A stretch of 64,000 nucleotides of DNA from Bryobacteraceae bacterium (GTDB lineage: Bacteria; Acidobacteriota; Terriglobia; Bryobacterales; Bryobacteraceae), in NCBI GenBank assembly GCA_029975915.1, contig JARKOC010000371.1, positions 62,001 through 126,000 on the forward strand, given 5' to 3'. The first letter of the stretch is position 1; the number at the start of each line of letters is the position of its first letter. This document shows positions 21,981 to 30,033 of the stretch, one piece after another. The notes beneath the pieces are model-generated. The model had not been told where the DNA came from. It searched no databases and worked only from the letters and a program-made list of their open reading frames with translations. Position numbers and translations under genes: made by a program.

Positions 21981-22205
21981 TTACCTATTCCCTTTTGATG
22001 GACGGAAGAAATACACGTAAGCCAGGCCACCCGCGAGCATCAGCAAACCCCACCAGATCGGGGCGTGCAACTCGGCCAGAACGACGGTGCGCGCAGGCGG
22101 GGAAACCAGTTCGTAGAGGCCCGCGCCCGTGATCAGGACGCCATAGATGGAGAGAAGGCAGCCAATGAAGAACCAGATCGAGATTTGTCCGTTTTCGCCT
22201 GTCAT
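21981..22205 (-). CDS. Small two-helix membrane protein, symporter-associated
   Basis: A 74-aa protein with two predicted membrane segments (WFFIGCLLSIYGVLITGAG and IWWGLLMLAGGLAYVYFF) ending in a basic tail. It lies 9 bases after the symporter stop and about 16 bases before the isomerase-like gene. Small membrane proteins often sit next to SSS symporters and may be accessory subunits, but I recognise no named family. A TTG two codons upstream is an alternative start; no strong ribosome site is visible. Confidence 0.7.
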   Translation of the reverse strand: MTGENGQISIWFFIGCLLSIYGVLITGAGLYELVSPPARTVVLAELHAPIWWGLLMLAGGLAYVYFFRPSKGNR

Positions 22206-22214
22206 TTGCAATTT

Positions 22215-23924
22215 CTACCAGAAGATCACGTTCAGGGCCACGAAGACGGCGCCAACCACCCAGGCCCAGAACGCCGGTTTCGACATCAGCGGCACGCCGT
22301 GCTCGGACGGGATCTCGGTCGCGCCATAGACCAGTCCGTTCAGCTCGGCCAGCGGCTTGGGCTTGGTCATGTAGCTGACCACGACTGTGACCAGGACGCA
22401 CACGATCCACGACCAAAGGGCCCGATACATGTTCTCGGCCATGTCCTTGGCATTTGGCGACAGGGCGATGTATCTCAACGCCGAAGCATCCGCCTTGACC
22501 CATGCCCACATCGCAATCGAGGAGACCGTGCCCGTTAGCAGTCCCCAGAAGCCGCCCGCCGGCGTCGCGCGTTTCCAGAGCATGCCGAGAAGAACCGTGC
22601 CGAACAGCGGCGCGATGAAAAAACTGAACAGGGCTTGGACGTAGTCCATAATCGACAGGAACTGCATCACCAGGTATGCCGTGCCGATGGAGATGAGCAC
22701 ACCGAGGACTGTGCACCAGCGGCCCATGGAGACGTAGTGCGCGTCCGTAGCGTCCTTCCTCATGAAAGCCCGATAAATGTCGTAGGTCCAGACCGTGGCG
22801 AAGGCGCTCACGTTGCCGGCCATGCCCGACATGAAGCCGGCGATCAGCGCCGTGATGCCCAGTCCGAGCAGTCCCGGGCCGCAGTAGCGCGCCAGCATCA
22901 GCGGCAAAACTTCGTTGTAGCTGTGGCCACCCGTGGCGATGGCTTCTGCTTCGCCGGTCAGTTTGAAGTCCAGCACCCCTAGCCCGAGCAACCCGGGCAG
23001 GATAACGATGAAGGGCACCAGCATCTTAAACCAGGCGCCGATGATAGGCGCCATCTTGGCGGCGCGTAGGTCCTTGGCGGACAGAACGCGCTGAACGACG
23101 AGGAAATCCGTGGTCCAGTAACCAAACGAAATTACCCATCCGAGGCCGAGGACAATACCCGTCCAGTGGATCCCCATCGGGTTGCCGTCGAAGGTACCCA
23201 GCGTGCTCCACAGGCTTGTGAAATTTTGCCCGGCCCAGTTCTCAGCGATCCGCGCCTGGAGCCCGTTCCACCCGCCGGCCTCGATCAGCCCAAGAATCGG
23301 GATGAGAAGGGCGCCGAGCCAAATGAGGACGAACTGAAGCACTTCGTTGAAGATCGCCGACCGCAGGCCGCCCAGGGCGACATAAATGGCGACGGTGATT
23401 GAGGAAACCCAGATAGAGAAGTTGATGTCCCAACCGAGAACCACCTTCATGACCAGGGCCATGGAGTACATGTTGATGCCGGACATCAGGACGGTCATGA
23501 AGGCGAAGGTGACCGCGGACAGGCCACGCGCGCCCTCACCGAAGCGGAGTTGGAGATAGCCGGGAACTGAGTGAGTCTTGGAGATGTAGTAGAACGGCAT
23601 CATCACGACGCCGAGGAACAGCATCGCCGGGATGGCTCCAATCCAGTACCAGTGCGTGGCGAGAATGCCGTATTGGTAGGAGGCGGCGGCCCAACCCATG
23701 AGTTCGAGCGAGCCGAGGTTGGCCGACAGGAAGGCGAGGCCGGCGATCCAGGCCGTCATCTCGCGGCCGGCCAGGAAGAAGTCATCGCCGGTCGAGGCGC
23801 GCTCTTTCAAATAAAAGCCAATCAGAATGACAGTGACAAAGTAGATGGCGATGATGGCCAGGTCGATGGCGTTGAGTTGGATCAGACGATCGGGCGCGGC
23901 CATCAGCAGGGCGAGCGAGGTCAT
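22215..23924 (-). CDS. Sodium:solute symporter (SSS family), probably a sugar carrier
   Basis: Inner-membrane Na+-coupled transporter, 569 aa, about 14 predicted helices. Family features: ASTGDDFFLAGREMTAWIAGLAFLSANLGS after helix 1, YWIGAIPAMLFLGVVMMPFYY, and the sodium-site region GLGITALIAGFMSGMAGNVSAFATVWTYDIYR. AGGAG lies seven bases before the ATG. As first gene of the operon with isomerase, kinase and epimerase, it probably imports L-arabinose or a related sugar. A promoter with an overlapping inverted repeat lies 135-170 bases upstream. Confidence 0.9.
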   Translation of the reverse strand: MTSLALLMAAPDRLIQLNAIDLAIIAIYFVTVILIGFYLKERASTGDDFFLAGREMTAWIAGLAFLSANLGSLELMGWAAASYQYGILATHWYWIGAIPAMLFLGVVMMPFYYISKTHSVPGYLQLRFGEGARGLSAVTFAFMTVLMSGINMYSMALVMKVVLGWDINFSIWVSSITVAIYVALGGLRSAIFNEVLQFVLIWLGALLIPILGLIEAGGWNGLQARIAENWAGQNFTSLWSTLGTFDGNPMGIHWTGIVLGLGWVISFGYWTTDFLVVQRVLSAKDLRAAKMAPIIGAWFKMLVPFIVILPGLLGLGVLDFKLTGEAEAIATGGHSYNEVLPLMLARYCGPGLLGLGITALIAGFMSGMAGNVSAFATVWTYDIYRAFMRKDATDAHYVSMGRWCTVLGVLISIGTAYLVMQFLSIMDYVQALFSFFIAPLFGTVLLGMLWKRATPAGGFWGLLTGTVSSIAMWAWVKADASALRYIALSPNAKDMAENMYRALWSWIVCVLVTVVVSYMTKPKPLAELNGLVYGATEIPSEHGVPLMSKPAFWAWVVGAVFVALNVIFW

Positions 23925-24059
23925 GGCCGGGCTCCTGGCGGAACTGGCGCATCAACTGGCGAAGGCAGTACGGAAACCGATGTGAAACGCGGGACTAGGA
24001 GGCCGGGCGAGGAAGCAAGGTGAGTCGTCATAGTCGAGATGCCAGCGGTTTCAGGCCCG

Positions 24060-24089
24060 ACTATATCGACTGGTGGAGGAACCTGTCAA
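24060..24089 (-). promoter_or_regulatory. Promoter of the sugar-catabolic (SSS-araBD) operon
   Basis: Minus strand TTGACA (24089-24084), 18 bases, TATAGT (24065-24060). It would transcribe the symporter operon with a leader of about 130 bases. Confidence 0.6.
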
Positions 24090-24095
24090 CCAGTC
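24068..24095. promoter_or_regulatory. Candidate operator overlapping the sugar-operon promoter
   Basis: GACTGGT, 14 bases, ACCAGTC: perfect 7-bp arms spanning the -35 box and most of the spacer. Position suggests a repressor site. No regulator gene is adjacent, so the protein is unknown. Confidence 0.5.
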
Positions 24096-24152
24096 ATCCG
24101 GATGGCCGGGCATGGGTGATATATTGGCAACGATTCCAATAGGGAGCCAGTC

Positions 24153-25232
24153 ATGACCGTAATCACACGCCGTTCGATTCTTGCCTCGGGAGCCGCCAGT
24201 CTGGCTGCGTCGAATGGGGCTGCGGCTCGACCGGGCGCGGGCGCGCCGAAAACGGGAATCCAGCTTGCGCATGTCATGTCGCCTGGCCGGCCGGAAAGCT
24301 GGAAGCTGTGGAAGCAGCTTGGCGTGGATTACGCCATCGCCGGCGTCAGCGGGCTTCTGGCAAAGATCGAGCGGTCTCAGTACGCCGATGCCCTGGCAAA
24401 GATGAAGGCGGAATTCAATGCCGCCGGCATTCAGGTCGCCGGCGTCGAGAGCCATCCGGTTCCCGCCGAGAAGATCAAACTCGGCGCCGCTGGCAAGGAC
24501 GAGGAACTGGAAAACTACATCGCCGCCATCAAGGCCCTGGCCCAGGTTGGCATCCCAATGGTCTGCTACAACTGGATGGCCGGGCTTGGCTGGTACAGGA
24601 CCCGGACGAACGTGCCCGAACGCGGCGGAGCTCTTACCAGCGAGTTTACTCTGGAGGCGGCCGAGGGGCAGGGCCCCACCCAGTGGGGCACGATCAGCGA
24701 GGAGAAGGTCTGGGACAATCTGGTCTACTTCCAGAAGGCGATTATCCCGGTTGCCGAAAAGGTGGGAATGAAGATGGCTCTCCACCCCGATGATCCGCCG
24801 CTGTCGCCGCTGCGGGGGATCGGCCGGATTCTGACCTCGGCGAAGAACTTCGAGAAGGTGATGCAGATCGTTCCCAGCCCGGTCAATGGCGTCACCTTCT
24901 GCCAGGCGAACTTCATCGCCATGGGCGAGAACGTCTACACGCTGGCCGAGAAGTGGTGCAAACAGAAGAAGGTCTTCTTTATCCACTTCCGAGACATCCA
25001 GGGCAACGCAAAAAACCTTCGAGAGACTTTCCACGACAACGGCCCGACCGACATGGCACGGCTGATGCGGATCTACCACGAATCGGGTTTCGAGGGGCCG
25101 ATGCGGCCGGATCATGCGCCGGTTCTGGCCGGTGAAAGCAACGACCGGCCAGGCTACATGGTGCAAGGCAACATCTTTGCTTTCGGGTACATGCGGGGAA
25201 TCCTGGATATGATTCAGTCGCCCAAAGCATAG
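24153..25232 (+). CDS. Mannonate dehydratase-like TIM-barrel protein with Tat signal
   Basis: A 359-aa protein resembling UxuA (D-mannonate to 2-keto-3-deoxygluconate). All four recalled UxuA metal ligands are matched: His in ALHPDDPPLSPL, Cys in TFCQANF, His in FFIHFRDIQG, Asp in MRPDHAPV. The unusual feature is an N-terminal Tat signal (TRRSILASGAASLAASNGAAA), although UxuA is cytoplasmic in E. coli. It may therefore be an exported relative acting on another acid sugar. AGGGAG precedes the ATG. It is divergent from the symporter operon across a 228-base regulatory gap. Confidence 0.8.
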   Translation: MTVITRRSILASGAASLAASNGAAARPGAGAPKTGIQLAHVMSPGRPESWKLWKQLGVDYAIAGVSGLLAKIERSQYADALAKMKAEFNAAGIQVAGVESHPVPAEKIKLGAAGKDEELENYIAAIKALAQVGIPMVCYNWMAGLGWYRTRTNVPERGGALTSEFTLEAAEGQGPTQWGTISEEKVWDNLVYFQKAIIPVAEKVGMKMALHPDDPPLSPLRGIGRILTSAKNFEKVMQIVPSPVNGVTFCQANFIAMGENVYTLAEKWCKQKKVFFIHFRDIQGNAKNLRETFHDNGPTDMARLMRIYHESGFEGPMRPDHAPVLAGESNDRPGYMVQGNIFAFGYMRGILDMIQSPKA

Positions 25233-25250
25233 CCAGTGGAGTTCGTTTGG

Positions 25251-26765
25251 TCAGCGTCCGCCGGCTATCGAAAGGACGTACTTGGCAGCCTGGATGCCGC
25301 GGAACTGCGCTTCCTCAAATAGAGACAGGCCGCTCAAGTCAGTGTTGGCGAAGGCAAGACCACCGGCAGGTTTGCAGAATGCGAGTCTCGACGGGTCGGT
25401 CAAGAAACCGGGGGCAGGGCGAGGCATGGCGTGGCCGATGCGGAAGATGTCCACTCGCTCGACACAGGAGCGAATGTCGGGGTGGGCGCGTTCGAGGTCT
25501 GAAAAGATCCGGCCGCACCAATAGCGCCAGTCGCCTCCAAGCAGGATGCGGCGTTGATCGAGAGCGCTGCCTTGGCTCAAGGCCCAGTAGAAGGTCCAGA
25601 CGGTCTTGGGAATGTGCGTGCCGAGCGACTGGTGGGTTGCGACTACGTAGCCGAGGGCGGGTGAATTGTAGATGACGTTGTCCCAGGCCGGTTCCATGCC
25701 TTTTTGGGCGGGCCAGCGGTGGAGCGTCAGGTTGGCCACGAGCCAGGGGGCTGATTCAAAGGGATAGGCGGGCGGAGGCGGCGAAATCACCCAGCGGGCG
25801 AGCCATGTAGGTGCGGCCCAGATGACTGCGCCGGCCTCATAGAGCGTTTCTCCGGATTGAACACGCCAGCGATTGCCTGCGCGCTCGATGCGGGTGACCA
25901 TCACGCCGGTCCGTATGTTTGGCTGAACCTTCGCCGCGATCCCACGGGCCAGCCATGCGTTGCCTTCCGGCCAGGTCAGCGGTCCATGCTCCTCGGATTC
26001 GCGCGCGGCGAAGTAGTGCAGTCCGGCGAAGGCGCTGACGGCGTCGATGCCGGTACCGTAATCATCGCGGGTGGAATAATCCGCAAGCCAGCGAAGATAA
26101 GGTGAATAAAAACCTTCGTGGCGCATCCAATCCGAGAGGGTGAGACGGTCCAAGGCGGCGTGCGCGGGTTTGATCCGGCGAAGGCCCTGGTCGAGGGGAA
26201 TAGTGAATGCGCCGGAGGCGCGGAATTCGGCGATGCGGGCGAAAAAGCGGTCGAATTGCCGGATATCCTCTTTGGTCAGCCCGATTTGAGGTTCGAGCCC
26301 TTCCTGCCAGCGCCCATGGATATACAAGCGTTCCTGCGGGGAGTGACAGAGCCAGCGCTCGTTCCAGACGCCGTCTTTCAGGAGCCCGAGTTCTTCACAC
26401 AGCAGGCGGACATAAGTCGAATGAGGAGACGGGACCGGCAGATAGTGGGCGGCCCAAGGGAACGATGTAAACTCATTTTCGCCTGCCCTGGCGTTGCCGC
26501 CCGTCTCTGACTCCATCTCCAGAAGCACGAAGTCCTTGAAGCCTGAGCGGTTCATCCACCAGGCCGCCGAGAGGCCAGAGATACCGCCCCCAACAATCAC
26601 ACAAGGCACGCGGACAGTTCGTTTGGTTGCGGGTTGCTGGACCCGGTCCCGGATCTGGTGGCCGCGGTCCTGCGATTCGAGCACGAAACCGCCTTTGAGC
26701 GGCGGTTCGGCCTTCAGGCTCAAGCCGACCAGAGCCGGAGCGACCTGGCGGCGGGTGAGTTTCAA
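25251..26765 (-). CDS. FAD-dependent oxidoreductase, flavin amine-oxidase-like
   Basis: A 504-aa flavoprotein. The dinucleotide-binding motif VIVGGGISGLSAAWWMN and GG-doublet SETGGNARAGEN are clear. The C-terminal FAD motif is partly kept (AFANTDLSGLSLFEEAQFRGIQAA). The N-terminus (LTRRQVAPALVGLSLKA) looks like a short Tat signal, which would make it periplasmic. I chose a TTG start at 26765: it shares TTGA with the SpeE stop and has AGGGAG eight bases upstream; an ATG at 26783 lies inside the SpeE gene before that ribosome site. Last gene of the polyamine-type operon, so polyamine or aminopropyl-product oxidation is plausible. Confidence 0.82.
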   Translation of the reverse strand: MKLTRRQVAPALVGLSLKAEPPLKGGFVLESQDRGHQIRDRVQQPATKRTVRVPCVIVGGGISGLSAAWWMNRSGFKDFVLLEMESETGGNARAGENEFTSFPWAAHYLPVPSPHSTYVRLLCEELGLLKDGVWNERWLCHSPQERLYIHGRWQEGLEPQIGLTKEDIRQFDRFFARIAEFRASGAFTIPLDQGLRRIKPAHAALDRLTLSDWMRHEGFYSPYLRWLADYSTRDDYGTGIDAVSAFAGLHYFAARESEEHGPLTWPEGNAWLARGIAAKVQPNIRTGVMVTRIERAGNRWRVQSGETLYEAGAVIWAAPTWLARWVISPPPPAYPFESAPWLVANLTLHRWPAQKGMEPAWDNVIYNSPALGYVVATHQSLGTHIPKTVWTFYWALSQGSALDQRRILLGGDWRYWCGRIFSDLERAHPDIRSCVERVDIFRIGHAMPRPAPGFLTDPSRLAFCKPAGGLAFANTDLSGLSLFEEAQFRGIQAAKYVLSIAGGR

Positions 26766-28258
26766 CGGACGATCTCCCTCCACTCCTGGTCGTAGTAACG
26801 GACCAGAACCTGGTCGTTAAGGCGGTTGACCTCGGCGGGGACGGGCGCCAGATCGGGCGGAAACTCGAACAGGGCGTGCATTTGCGGCATTGTGAGAAAA
26901 CGCAGTCCACTGGGCAATTGGCCCCCAGGCGACCAATCGATCCGCGAGGCCAGGACGAATCCCCATTCGCCAAAAGAGGGGACATAGGCGTGATAGGGAT
27001 AGGTCTTCAGTCCAGCCGCCTTGAGCGTTTCAACGATGCACCAAAAGCTCTGGCGGGCGAACATCGGGGATGTAGACTGCACCACGGCCAGTCCGCCTTC
27101 GGCGAGGGAACGGCCCAGGAGGCGGTAAAAGGCTGTGGAGTAGAGCTTGCCCAGCGAGTAGTTGTTTGGATCGGGAAAGTCGATGATGGCGATGTCGAAG
27201 AGGCCGCGCGACTGCTGAAGCCACGGGAAGGCGTCGGCATTGATGATTTTGACTTTGGGAGAACTGAGCGAGTTCTGGTTCAAGCCGCGGAGTAGCGTGT
27301 GGGTTTTGAAAAGGCGGGTCATCTCGGGGTCGAGATCGACGAGCGTGATGGATTCGAGTTCAGGGTACTTGAGTAGTTCACGAACAGCGAGGCCATCGCC
27401 GCCGCCGAGAACAAGAGCCCGCCGGGCGCCTGGACGGGAGGCCATGGCGGGATGGACGAGCGATTCGTGGTAACGGTACTCGTCGCGTGAGCTGAACTGG
27501 AGGTGGCCATTCAGATAAAGCCGGTAATCGTCTTTCCAGCGGGTCAGAGCGATGCGCTGGTATGGGGTTGTGCGAGTGAGGACGACTTCGTCGGCGTAGA
27601 GCGCCGCGTCGGCGGTGTCGGTGATGGTCTGGCCGAAGAACATTCCGGCGCCTAGCAGCGCGATGACGGCGACGCTTTCGACCCTCTGGGCGAGCGCTCG
27701 GGGCAACTGGTCGCGGAACAGGAATGTGGACCAAAGGGCGACCAGGGCATTGATGAGTCCGAAAAGCATGGCGCTGCGAACCAGGCCCAGGTGGGGGACG
27801 AGCAGGAGCGGAAACAGGAGCGATGCGCCGAGCGCGCCGAGGTAGTCGAACGTCAAAACATTGGCGACGAGTTCCTTGAAGCCGAAGCGCTCCTTAAGGA
27901 TGCGCATGAGGAGAGGGATCTCAAGGCCGACCAGGATGCCGATGGCCAGCACCATCCCGTAGAGCAGAAGCCGGAAACCCGTTGTCCAGGTGAATGCGAG
28001 AAAGAGGATGGTGGAGGAGAAACCGCCCAGCAGCCCGACCATCAATTCGATGGTGATGAAGCGCGAAACCAGCGAGCGTTCGATGAATCGGGACAACCAG
28101 CTTCCGATGCCCATGGCAAAGAGATAGCTGCCGATGATGGTGGAGAACTGGAGGACGGAGTCACCGAGGAGGTAACTGGCCAAAGCCCCGGCGATCAGCT
28201 CATAGATCAGCCCGCAGGCGGCGATCAAGAAAACGGAGAGAAAGAGAACAAACGCCAT
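26762..28258 (-). CDS. Membrane-embedded spermidine synthase-like aminopropyltransferase
   Basis: A 498-aa fusion: an N-terminal domain of about six or seven helices (residues ~1-215) and a C-terminal cytoplasmic aminopropyltransferase domain. Catalytic-domain motifs: LNGHLQFSSRDEYRYHESLVHPAM, LVLGGGDGLAVRELLKY, TLVDLDPEM (binds decarboxylated AdoMet) and IIDFPDPNNYSLGKLYS, where the usual DSSDP is DFPDP. It probably transfers aminopropyl groups from the product of the SpeD in the same operon. Acceptor unknown. It follows DUF350 after 49 bases that hold a perfect palindrome (28266-28279) and overlaps the next gene by 4. Confidence 0.88.
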   Translation of the reverse strand: MAFVLFLSVFLIAACGLIYELIAGALASYLLGDSVLQFSTIIGSYLFAMGIGSWLSRFIERSLVSRFITIELMVGLLGGFSSTILFLAFTWTTGFRLLLYGMVLAIGILVGLEIPLLMRILKERFGFKELVANVLTFDYLGALGASLLFPLLLVPHLGLVRSAMLFGLINALVALWSTFLFRDQLPRALAQRVESVAVIALLGAGMFFGQTITDTADAALYADEVVLTRTTPYQRIALTRWKDDYRLYLNGHLQFSSRDEYRYHESLVHPAMASRPGARRALVLGGGDGLAVRELLKYPELESITLVDLDPEMTRLFKTHTLLRGLNQNSLSSPKVKIINADAFPWLQQSRGLFDIAIIDFPDPNNYSLGKLYSTAFYRLLGRSLAEGGLAVVQSTSPMFARQSFWCIVETLKAAGLKTYPYHAYVPSFGEWGFVLASRIDWSPGGQLPSGLRFLTMPQMHALFEFPPDLAPVPAEVNRLNDQVLVRYYDQEWREIVR

Positions 28259-28307
28259 GGCATGTGCCGGGGCCCCGGCGCATGGCGGGGCGTCCCGAGA
28301 GGCGAGC

Positions 28308-28523
28308 CTAGTGGACTGCGGCAGCGACGATGATGGCGATGCCGAGCGCCATGAGGCCGGAGAAGATGGCCAGCGCCGTATTGTTCTTTTCGACGATCTC
28401 CTTCCACAGGTCGTAGGGAGTGATCTTGTCCCAGAGGGCGAAGGAGACGACCAGGATCACAACGCCGAGGACGGCGAAGACGATCGCGTTAACGAAGGCG
28501 CTCAATTGGAATTCAAAGTTCAT
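28308..28523 (-). CDS. DUF350 family membrane protein (YjfL-like)
   Basis: A 71-aa protein with two predicted helices (IVFAVLGVVILVVSFALWDKI and ALAIFSGLMALGIAIIVAAAV) joined by TPYDLWKEIVEKNNTA. The NNTALAI start of the second helix is the DUF350 signature as I recall it. E. coli YjfL belongs to this family and is encoded with a PspA paralogue and an amidoligase. Function unknown; membrane-stress association is suspected. It lies 6 bases after the small membrane protein and before SpeE. Confidence 0.82.
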   Translation of the reverse strand: MNFEFQLSAFVNAIVFAVLGVVILVVSFALWDKITPYDLWKEIVEKNNTALAIFSGLMALGIAIIVAAAVH

Positions 28524-28529
28524 GGCGGT

Positions 28530-28715
28530 TCACTTTCCTCCGAACCAGCGAGGCAGCCACCCGTAATGCGAACGGTAGACGCCTGGGTTCTCTCTGACGG
28601 ATTTCGGAACGTTTTTCACCTCGGTGTAGGAGGTGGCTGAAAGGCCATACCACTGGCCGGCGGCCAGGCCGCCGAGCAGCAGCAGTCCATAGACAGGATA
28701 GGAGAACAGTTTCAT
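28530..28715 (-). CDS. Small membrane-anchored protein of the DUF4178/DUF350 cluster
   Basis: A 61-aa protein with an N-terminal hydrophobic segment (YPVYGLLLLGGLAAGQWY) and an extracytoplasmic tail with ENPGVYRSHYGWLPRW. Its ATG shares four bases with the stop of the larger DUF4178 gene, and the DUF350 gene follows after 6 bases, so it is cotranslated with both. I do not know a name for it. Tight coupling argues it is real and part of the same membrane assembly. Confidence 0.7.
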   Translation of the reverse strand: MKLFSYPVYGLLLLGGLAAGQWYGLSATSYTEVKNVPKSVRENPGVYRSHYGWLPRWFGGK

Positions 28716-30031
28716 TCGTCGTCATCTTCTCCGGTGGAAGAGTAATCGGACTCCATCCAGCGCCCGCCCTCGAATGCCGCGGCACGGATGGAGGTGACGA
28801 TGGGTGGGATGATCAAGAACGGCAGGACGAGCCAGAACAGCCAGGTGGTCGGCACGTCCCGTTTGACTGCAACCGTGTAGTTGAAACCGCGAGGCGCCTG
28901 GCTGAAGCCCGATGTGGGGGTCTCCATCTCGGGCTCAATGCGAAGATAGTACCGGCCGCCGGGGACACGCGGAATGGTGGCCGAATCAGAACGCGAGCCT
29001 TCCGACCAGGAGCCATCGGAATCGACGCCGTGGTAATAGCTGACTTCCCGGCCGAAATCGTAGCCCTGCCCAGTGGACTCGTTGATCAGCGCCAGATTGA
29101 AGTAAGCCCAATTGTTGTCGAGATCGGTCCTCAGTTCGACTTCGACGTTTTTGGAATCGCCTTCCAACTCAAAAACCGGCGTCACGAAGCTTTGCTCGCC
29201 CGGCGTGGGGCTGAAGTGGTGGTTGGCGGAAAAAACCTCCTTATTGGAGGCGCTGATCACGAAGAAGAACAGCAACGCCGCCCAGCCGCATAGCAACAGC
29301 AAGGCCATCCGCCAAGCCCGGCCGGGTTTGCCGGCGTACGGCGATGGTTGATTGGAGTAGACGCCATGGGCCGTGGGAGGCGCGCCTTTCAGCTTGAACG
29401 CCTGCCAGATTTCTGATCCAGTGACATACTCGCCGCGCGACCAGTTGATTTCTCCGTCGGCCATTTCCGATGACAGCGAGAAAGGCGGCGCGACGTAGTC
29501 ATCGATCACATTCGATTCACCAACGCGGACGGCCCAAGGGAACTCGCCCATCACGAACTTGGTCCGCGCCTCGGCGTTCTGGAAGTGCTTGTAGGTCAGA
29601 CCGCCGAATTCGACAGCTTTATGATTGCCGACGCGGGTGAACGTGGGCAAACCACGTACGGTCTGAACGTCGTTCCAGTGGCCGTCGTATTGGGTCAGGT
29701 AGCGAAAGCCCTTGTACGGATTGAAGAGGAGGTATTCGTGCCAGCAGTACTCGACGCCGTCGACGTTGATACAGCGAACCTGGAACCCGATCGCCTCATA
29801 GACCGCGCCTCGCCAATTCCCGCGGGTTCCGAGCGGGATCAAAGGCCGGACGCGCAGTTTCTCGTCGAACTTTTGCAGGATCTTCAGTTCGGATGTGGAT
29901 GGGTCGATGATGGTGCAGCACTGGACGCAAACCGCAGACCGCGAGTGCTCGAAGCCGCGGAGTTCTATGAGACCTCCGCAATTGGGGCAGGAGAGCGAAC
30001 GGGCGCGAACGGGCTGTGGGGAAGCGGGCAT
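28712..30031 (-). CDS. DUF4178 protein with zinc ribbon and two membrane segments
   Basis: A 439-aa protein. N-terminal zinc ribbon (C15-x2-C18, C35-x2-C38), then a DUF4178-like region twice suggested by GVEYCWHEYLLFNPYKGFRYLT and KFVMGEFPWAVRVGE. TM1 is about 242-260 and TM2 about 395-415. Between them lies an extracytoplasmic beta-sandwich-like domain (VEVELRTDLDNNWAYFNLAL, YYLRIEPEM). The tail is acidic (GEDDDE). Function unknown; the architecture suggests a sensor or scaffold with cytoplasmic metal ribbon and outer ligand domain. Start lies two bases after the smaller DUF4178 gene. Confidence 0.82.
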   Translation of the reverse strand: MPASPQPVRARSLSCPNCGGLIELRGFEHSRSAVCVQCCTIIDPSTSELKILQKFDEKLRVRPLIPLGTRGNWRGAVYEAIGFQVRCINVDGVEYCWHEYLLFNPYKGFRYLTQYDGHWNDVQTVRGLPTFTRVGNHKAVEFGGLTYKHFQNAEARTKFVMGEFPWAVRVGESNVIDDYVAPPFSLSSEMADGEINWSRGEYVTGSEIWQAFKLKGAPPTAHGVYSNQPSPYAGKPGRAWRMALLLLCGWAALLFFFVISASNKEVFSANHHFSPTPGEQSFVTPVFELEGDSKNVEVELRTDLDNNWAYFNLALINESTGQGYDFGREVSYYHGVDSDGSWSEGSRSDSATIPRVPGGRYYLRIEPEMETPTSGFSQAPRGFNYTVAVKRDVPTTWLFWLVLPFLIIPPIVTSIRAAAFEGGRWMESDYSSTGEDDDE

Positions 30032-30033
30032 GG

